The notes under the pieces were generated by a model. It searched no databases. It saw only the letters and a list, made by a program, of their open reading frames with translations, and was not told the DNA's origin. A program made the translations under genes and the position numbers. Source: Nocardioidaceae bacterium (lineage in GTDB: Bacteria > Actinomycetota > Actinomycetes > Propionibacteriales > Nocardioidaceae). Taken from it: DNA of 44,063 nt. Shown piece after piece: positions 40,908 through 44,063 of this stretch. The DNA lies in NCBI GenBank assembly GCA_025980475.1, contig JAICXL010000012.1, positions 1 to 44,063 on the forward strand, read 5' to 3'. How positions within the stretch are numbered: position 1 is the first letter of the stretch; each line of letters opens with the position of its first letter.

Positions 40908-40960
40908 CTCACTACGGTCCGCCGGTCCCTCGGGTCGTCCGAGCGTCCAACCGTAGTGAG
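40908..40960. repeat. 53-bp palindromic repeat, left copy
   Basis: The outer arms CTCACTACGGT (40908-40918) and ACCGTAGTGAG (40950-40960) are a perfect 11-bp inverted repeat. Inside, CTCGG-GTCGT-CCGAG forms a second stem. It begins 8 bp after the stop of the nuclease gene. It shares 45 of 53 positions with the right copy at 42105. Confidence 0.85.
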
Positions 40961-40968
40961 TCTCCACG

Positions 40969-42039
40969 TCAGAGCCGCCTGATCTCCTCGATGTCCGGCG
41001 GCGGCCGGTTCTCCCAGAACTCGTGCAGCTCCCGCATCGCCTCCCGCTCCTGCAGCCGCCCTTCGGCACTGAAGCCACAGGTCCGGGCGATCCAGCGCCG
41101 GTCGACCTCCGGCTCGAACAGGGCCCGCTGACGGGTGGCCAGCAGCCGATCGACGACCAGGCCGGAGTCAGGCAGATCGGTTCCGGTGACCCGGGCGACC
41201 TCCAGCCCCACCCGGCGGAAGGCATCATCCTTGCCGATGTCGCGGGTATGCCGACGCCTGCCCAGGTGGTCGGCACCGTCGAACTCGGCCACCATCCCGG
41301 CCACCGGGTCGAGCAGGTCGGCGACCCCGAGCAGGTGGCCGTTGCGGTCATGGATCGGGCAGTTGGCCCACGGCTCGGGTAGGCCCGCGTCGAGCACCCA
41401 GACGAGGCGGAGCCTGGTCTCGTTCGGCGAACGGCTGTGCTCGTCCGCGAGCTCGAGTGCAGCCCGCGCGATCCTGATGCGGCGAAAGCCAGGGTGGCTG
41501 TCGACGTACGCCTGCATTCGTTCGGGCGAGCTCTTCGCGGCGGCGGCGACCATGTCGACCACCACGGTCGCCTCACGCACGTCGGGCGCGAGGCGCATCG
41601 CGTCGAAGGCGGCCCGCTCGATCACCGCACAGGGGATGCCGTAGCGCCCGGTGCGGTCCGCCCCAGCGAGCGCTTCGTGCAGCCGAACGATCCTGGTGTC
41701 ACCGCGGATCCGGCCCGAGACCCCGACGGCCAGTGGCACCGGGAGCTGCGTCGCACCGTCGGTGGCGAGCCCGTCGAGCAGTCCCACCCGATGCAACCGG
41801 CAGCCGGCCCAGCCGGTCACCACCCCGCCGGTCGGCAGTCTCATGGATTGCTCGAGGATCCGCTGCTCGGGCACGTCGGTCGGCGTCGCGGAACGAACGT
41901 GGAGGCCCCAGCTGGTCCTTCGCCACAGGGGGCCGGCTGCCTGGGCCTTGGTGGGCCCGGTGACGCCTGCAGGGTCGACACGCACGGGCGAGACCAAACC
42001 ACGGGGCTCGGGACACTCGGGATCCCACTTGTGGGGCAT
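40969..42039 (-). CDS. DUF559-type endonuclease-domain protein
   Basis: A 356-aa protein of a type common in Nocardioides-like genomes. The C-terminal part (about 203-290) looks like the Vsr/PDDEXK-related DUF559 fold: SPNETRLRL (E207), GVADLLDP (D241), VAEFDGADH (E252, D254, H258), then a basic helix and VARVTGTDL. The N-terminal 200 residues are of unknown function; families of this layout are sometimes annotated beside AbiEi-like antitoxin domains, which I cannot confirm here. The ATG at 42039 has no clear ribosome site. The gene is alone between two 53-bp hairpin repeats, so it may be part of a mobile cassette or defence-like unit. Confidence 0.75.
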   Translation of the reverse strand: MPHKWDPECPEPRGLVSPVRVDPAGVTGPTKAQAAGPLWRRTSWGLHVRSATPTDVPEQRILEQSMRLPTGGVVTGWAGCRLHRVGLLDGLATDGATQLPVPLAVGVSGRIRGDTRIVRLHEALAGADRTGRYGIPCAVIERAAFDAMRLAPDVREATVVVDMVAAAAKSSPERMQAYVDSHPGFRRIRIARAALELADEHSRSPNETRLRLVWVLDAGLPEPWANCPIHDRNGHLLGVADLLDPVAGMVAEFDGADHLGRRRHTRDIGKDDAFRRVGLEVARVTGTDLPDSGLVVDRLLATRQRALFEPEVDRRWIARTCGFSAEGRLQEREAMRELHEFWENRPPPDIEEIRRL

Positions 42040-42104
42040 GGGACGAGGATCCCCGACGCGCCCGGAGGGCTGCAGCCGTCGTCCACAGGCCCGCCCCTCG
42101 GAGG

Positions 42105-42157
42105 CTCACTACGGTTCGCCGGTCCCTCGGATCCTCTGGCCGTCCAGCTGTAGTGAG
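42105..42157. repeat. 53-bp palindromic repeat, right copy
   Basis: Same length and orientation as the left copy, with eight differences. Its outer arms read CTCACTACGGT and GCTGTAGTGAG (42147-42157). Two of the changes turn Watson-Crick pairs into G-U pairs, so the 11-bp stem survives as RNA. It lies 65 bp upstream of the nuclease ATG and 8 bp after the pdxH stop. Confidence 0.85.
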
Positions 42158-42165
42158 CCAGCCGG

Positions 42166-42882
42166 TCAGGGAGCCAGGCGCTCGATGACCCAGCCGGACG
42201 GGACCCGGCGGTAGGCCAGCCGGTCGTGCATCCGGCCGTGGCGGCCCTGCCAGAACTCCAGGGCGTCCGGCTCGACGACGTAGCCACCCCAGTACGGCGG
42301 GCACGGGACCGCCTCGCCGCGGAAGCGCGCAGTGGCCTCGTCGTACGCCTGCTGGAGCTCCCCGCGCGAGGCCACCACGCGCGACTGCGCCGACGCCCAG
42401 GCCCCGAGCTGGGACTCGCGCGGCCGGCTGGCGAAGTAGGCCTCGGCGTCCGCGTGGGGCAGCCGGGCGGCGACGCCCTCGACCCGGACCTGGCGCTGAA
42501 GCTCGTACCACGGGAAGAGCAACGCGCACCGTGGGTCCCCGGCCAGCTCGCGGCCCTTGCGGGACTCGTGGTTGGTGTAGAAGCAGAAGCCACGGTCGGT
42601 GACCTTCTTCAGCAGCACCGACCGGCTCGACGGCCGTCGGTCCGCGGCGACCGTGGCGACCACCATCGCGTTGGGCTCGTGGATGCCGGCTGCCATCGCC
42701 TGGCGCAGCCAGCGGTCGAACATGTCGAGAGGGTCCGCCTCGAGGTCGGCCTCGTCGAGCCCGGCGAGCCGGTAGTCCTCGCGCAGTGCGGTCAGGTCGA
42801 TGCGCCGCTGGTCCCCCGGCCGGTCCCGGTGCTCCTCGCCGGGCAGGTCCGGGGGCTGGTCCGGGGGCTGGTCGGCCTGCAT
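42166..42882 (-). CDS. pdxH: Pyridoxamine 5'-phosphate oxidase
   Basis: About 238 aa from the ATG at 42882. After a short Pro/Asp-rich N-terminus (QPPD repeated, from a duplicated 12-bp DNA unit) the PdxH fold follows: LREDYRLAGLDEADLEADPLDMFDRWL, NAMVVATV, PSSRSVLLKKV, GFCFYTNHESRKGREL, RQVRVEGVAARL, and the C-terminal PYWGGYVVEPDALEFWQGRHGRMHDRL with the FMN/PLP-binding residues. It oxidises PNP/PMP to PLP with FMN and oxygen. The gene is divergent from the citrate synthase across an 85-bp promoter gap. Confidence 0.94.
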   Translation of the reverse strand: MQADQPPDQPPDLPGEEHRDRPGDQRRIDLTALREDYRLAGLDEADLEADPLDMFDRWLRQAMAAGIHEPNAMVVATVAADRRPSSRSVLLKKVTDRGFCFYTNHESRKGRELAGDPRCALLFPWYELQRQVRVEGVAARLPHADAEAYFASRPRESQLGAWASAQSRVVASRGELQQAYDEATARFRGEAVPCPPYWGGYVVEPDALEFWQGRHGRMHDRLAYRRVPSGWVIERLAP

Positions 42883-42967
42883 GCGCTGAACATAGCCGGT
42901 GCTGGCACAATGCGAGGCTGACCGGATCCGCGGGCCCACGAGGCCCCGACCGACGAAGGAGTCGCCG

Positions 42968-44063
42968 ATGTCCGAGGTGATGTCTCAGGTGCAGCACGGG
43001 CTCGAGGGCGTGATCGCGTTCGAGACCCAGATCGCCGAGCCCGACAAGGAAGGGTCCGCACTCCGCTACCGCGGCGTGGACATCGAGGAGATCGTCGGGC
43101 GGATCCCGTTCGAGAAGGTGTGGGGGCTGCTGGTCGACGGCAGCTATGAACCCGGGATGCCGCCGGCGGAGCCCTTCCCGCTGCCCGTGCACACCGGCGA
43201 CATCCGCGTCGACGTGCAGTCGGCGGTCGCCCAGCTCGCGCCCGTGTGGGGGCTGCACCAGACCTACGACGTCGACGACGTGCAGGTGCGCGAGGACCTC
43301 GGCCGTGCCGCGGTGATGGTGCTGTCCTACGTCGCCCAGGCCGCCCGGGGGCTGGGCCAGCCGATGGTGCCGCAGTCGCGTGTCGACGAGGCCCGGTCGA
43401 TCACCGAGCGGTTCATGATCCGCTGGCGCGGCGAGCCCGACCCCAAGCACGTGCAGGCCGTGGACTCCTACTGGAGCTCGGCCGCCGAGCACGGCATGAA
43501 CGCCTCGACGTTCACCGCCCGGGTGGTCACCTCGACCGGCGCCGACGTCGGCGCAGCCCTCTCCGGGGCGATCGGCGCGATGTCGGGTCCGCTGCACGGC
43601 GGCGCACCGTCGCGGGTGCTGCACATGATCGAGGAGGTGGAGCGCACCGGCGACGCGAGGGCCTACGTCAAGCGGCTGCTCGACAACGGCGAGCGGCTGA
43701 TGGGCTTCGGCCACCGGGTCTACCGGGCGGAGGATCCGCGGGCGCGGGTGCTGCGCCGTACTGCCCAGGAGCTGGGCGCCCCGCGCTACGAGGTCGCCGA
43801 GGCGCTCGAGAAGGCCGCGCTCGCCGAGCTGCGCGAGCGGCGCCCGGACCGGGTGCTGGAGACCAACGTGGAGTTCTGGGCCGCGATCGTGCTCGACTTC
43901 GCCGAGGTGCCGCCGCACATGTTCACCCCGATGTTCACCTGCGCACGGACGGCCGGCTGGGCCGCGCACCTCCTCGAGCAGAAGCGCACTGGCCGGCTGA
44001 TCCGGCCCAGCGCCCGCTACGTCGGCCCCGGGCCGCGGCCGGTGCAGGACGTCGAGGGCTGGG
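42968..44063 (+). CDS. Citrate synthase (type 2 / CitA-like), 3' end outside the window
   Basis: 365 codons are present and no stop is reached, so the gene runs off the edge; members have roughly 370-380 residues, so only a few are missing. The ATG at 42968 follows AAGGAG by 6 nt. The product starts MSEVMSQVQHGLEGVIAFET. The catalytic triad is visible: H210 in GPLHGGAPSRVL, H249 in MGFGHRVYR and D310 in AIVLDFAEV. It condenses acetyl-CoA and oxaloacetate to citrate. A methylcitrate synthase role cannot be excluded, but the CitA-type N-terminus favours citrate synthase. Confidence 0.93.
   Translation, partial: MSEVMSQVQHGLEGVIAFETQIAEPDKEGSALRYRGVDIEEIVGRIPFEKVWGLLVDGSYEPGMPPAEPFPLPVHTGDIRVDVQSAVAQLAPVWGLHQTYDVDDVQVREDLGRAAVMVLSYVAQAARGLGQPMVPQSRVDEARSITERFMIRWRGEPDPKHVQAVDSYWSSAAEHGMNASTFTARVVTSTGADVGAALSGAIGAMSGPLHGGAPSRVLHMIEEVERTGDARAYVKRLLDNGERLMGFGHRVYRAEDPRARVLRRTAQELGAPRYEVAEALEKAALAELRERRPDRVLETNVEFWAAIVLDFAEVPPHMFTPMFTCARTAGWAAHLLEQKRTGRLIRPSARYVGPGPRPVQDVEGW

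Larger units (their letters stand above)
40901..42167. mobile_element. Possible cassette: two palindromic repeats around a DUF559 nuclease gene
   Basis: Two 53-bp self-complementary repeats in the same orientation (40908-40960, 42105-42157) bracket one gene. The bases AGCCGGTC occur at 40901-40908, touching the left repeat (7 bp outside it), and at 42160-42167, two bases beyond the right repeat. This could be a target-site duplication left by insertion at the 3' end of pdxH, whose stop codon lies in the right copy. There is no transposase, so movement would need help from elsewhere. This is inference. Confidence 0.35.

Noticed and set aside
42841-42872. Duplicated GGTCCGGGGGCT unit near the pdxH start
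   Set aside because: Only two copies coding for QPPD in a disordered N-terminus; not treated as a separate element.

Overview
The window is high-GC, densely packed DNA from an actinobacterium, most likely a member of the Nocardioidaceae (Nocardioides-like). The signs are frequent GTG/TTG starts, ATGA/GTGA stop-start overlaps, a DtxR/IdeR regulator with canonical residue spacing, PdxH beside a type-2 citrate synthase, a DUF2277-Sir2 pair and a DUF559-type protein. This placement is inferred from gene content; no rRNA, tRNA or CRISPR array was seen.

Region by region. (1) 90-2961, minus: an operon of an MGDG-synthase-like glycosyltransferase, a polysaccharide deacetylase and a DMT-family transporter. 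(2) 3261-17989: an amino-sugar locus. A minus-strand operon encodes an Opp/Dpp-type ABC importer, NagA and a ROK kinase. Divergent from it are a ROK regulator and an MFS protein, followed by GH4 glycosidase, BadF-type kinase, SIS-domain protein and an unusual two-domain deacetylase. Together these could import amino-sugar oligomers, cleave, phosphorylate and deacetylate them, and deliver hexose phosphate without a PTS. (3) 18175-19481: an ECF sigma factor and a one-TM partner. (4) 19727-20928: Hsp20, a 49-aa small gene and decayed sequence resembling a MerR/HspR regulator. (5) 20929-26470, minus: a LacI-led operon of NMT1-type ABC importer, ribokinase and nucleoside hydrolase, which looks like nucleoside (or related base/riboside) uptake and salvage. 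(6) 26720-30930, plus: an organic-acid CoA operon (CoA-transferase, MmgE/PrpD-like remnant, acyl-CoA dehydrogenase, CitE-like lyase, MaoC/HTD2-type hydratase). (7) 30956-36130: saccharopine-dehydrogenase-like reductase, DUF2277, Sir2, IdeR, GH13 glucosidase and a MarR regulator. (8) 36403-40836, minus: TetR plus a heterodimeric ABC exporter. (9) 40901-44063: a DUF559 nuclease gene bracketed by two 53-bp palindromic repeats, then PdxH and a citrate synthase cut off by the window edge.

The observations most worth a second look are these. The MarR gene has a structured 5' leader containing a promoter-like pair, an almost perfect anti-16S Shine-Dalgarno, a 12-codon ORF and a sequence that folds as a three-way junction. 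The DUF559 cassette has paired hairpin repeats and a possible 7-8-bp target duplication. The deacetylase at 16964 carries an N-terminal domain that resembles the RNase-H-like domain of IS110 transposases. A 12-bp tandem repeat lies exactly over the stop/start junction at 29267, and a perfect 16-bp hairpin ends the MFS gene.
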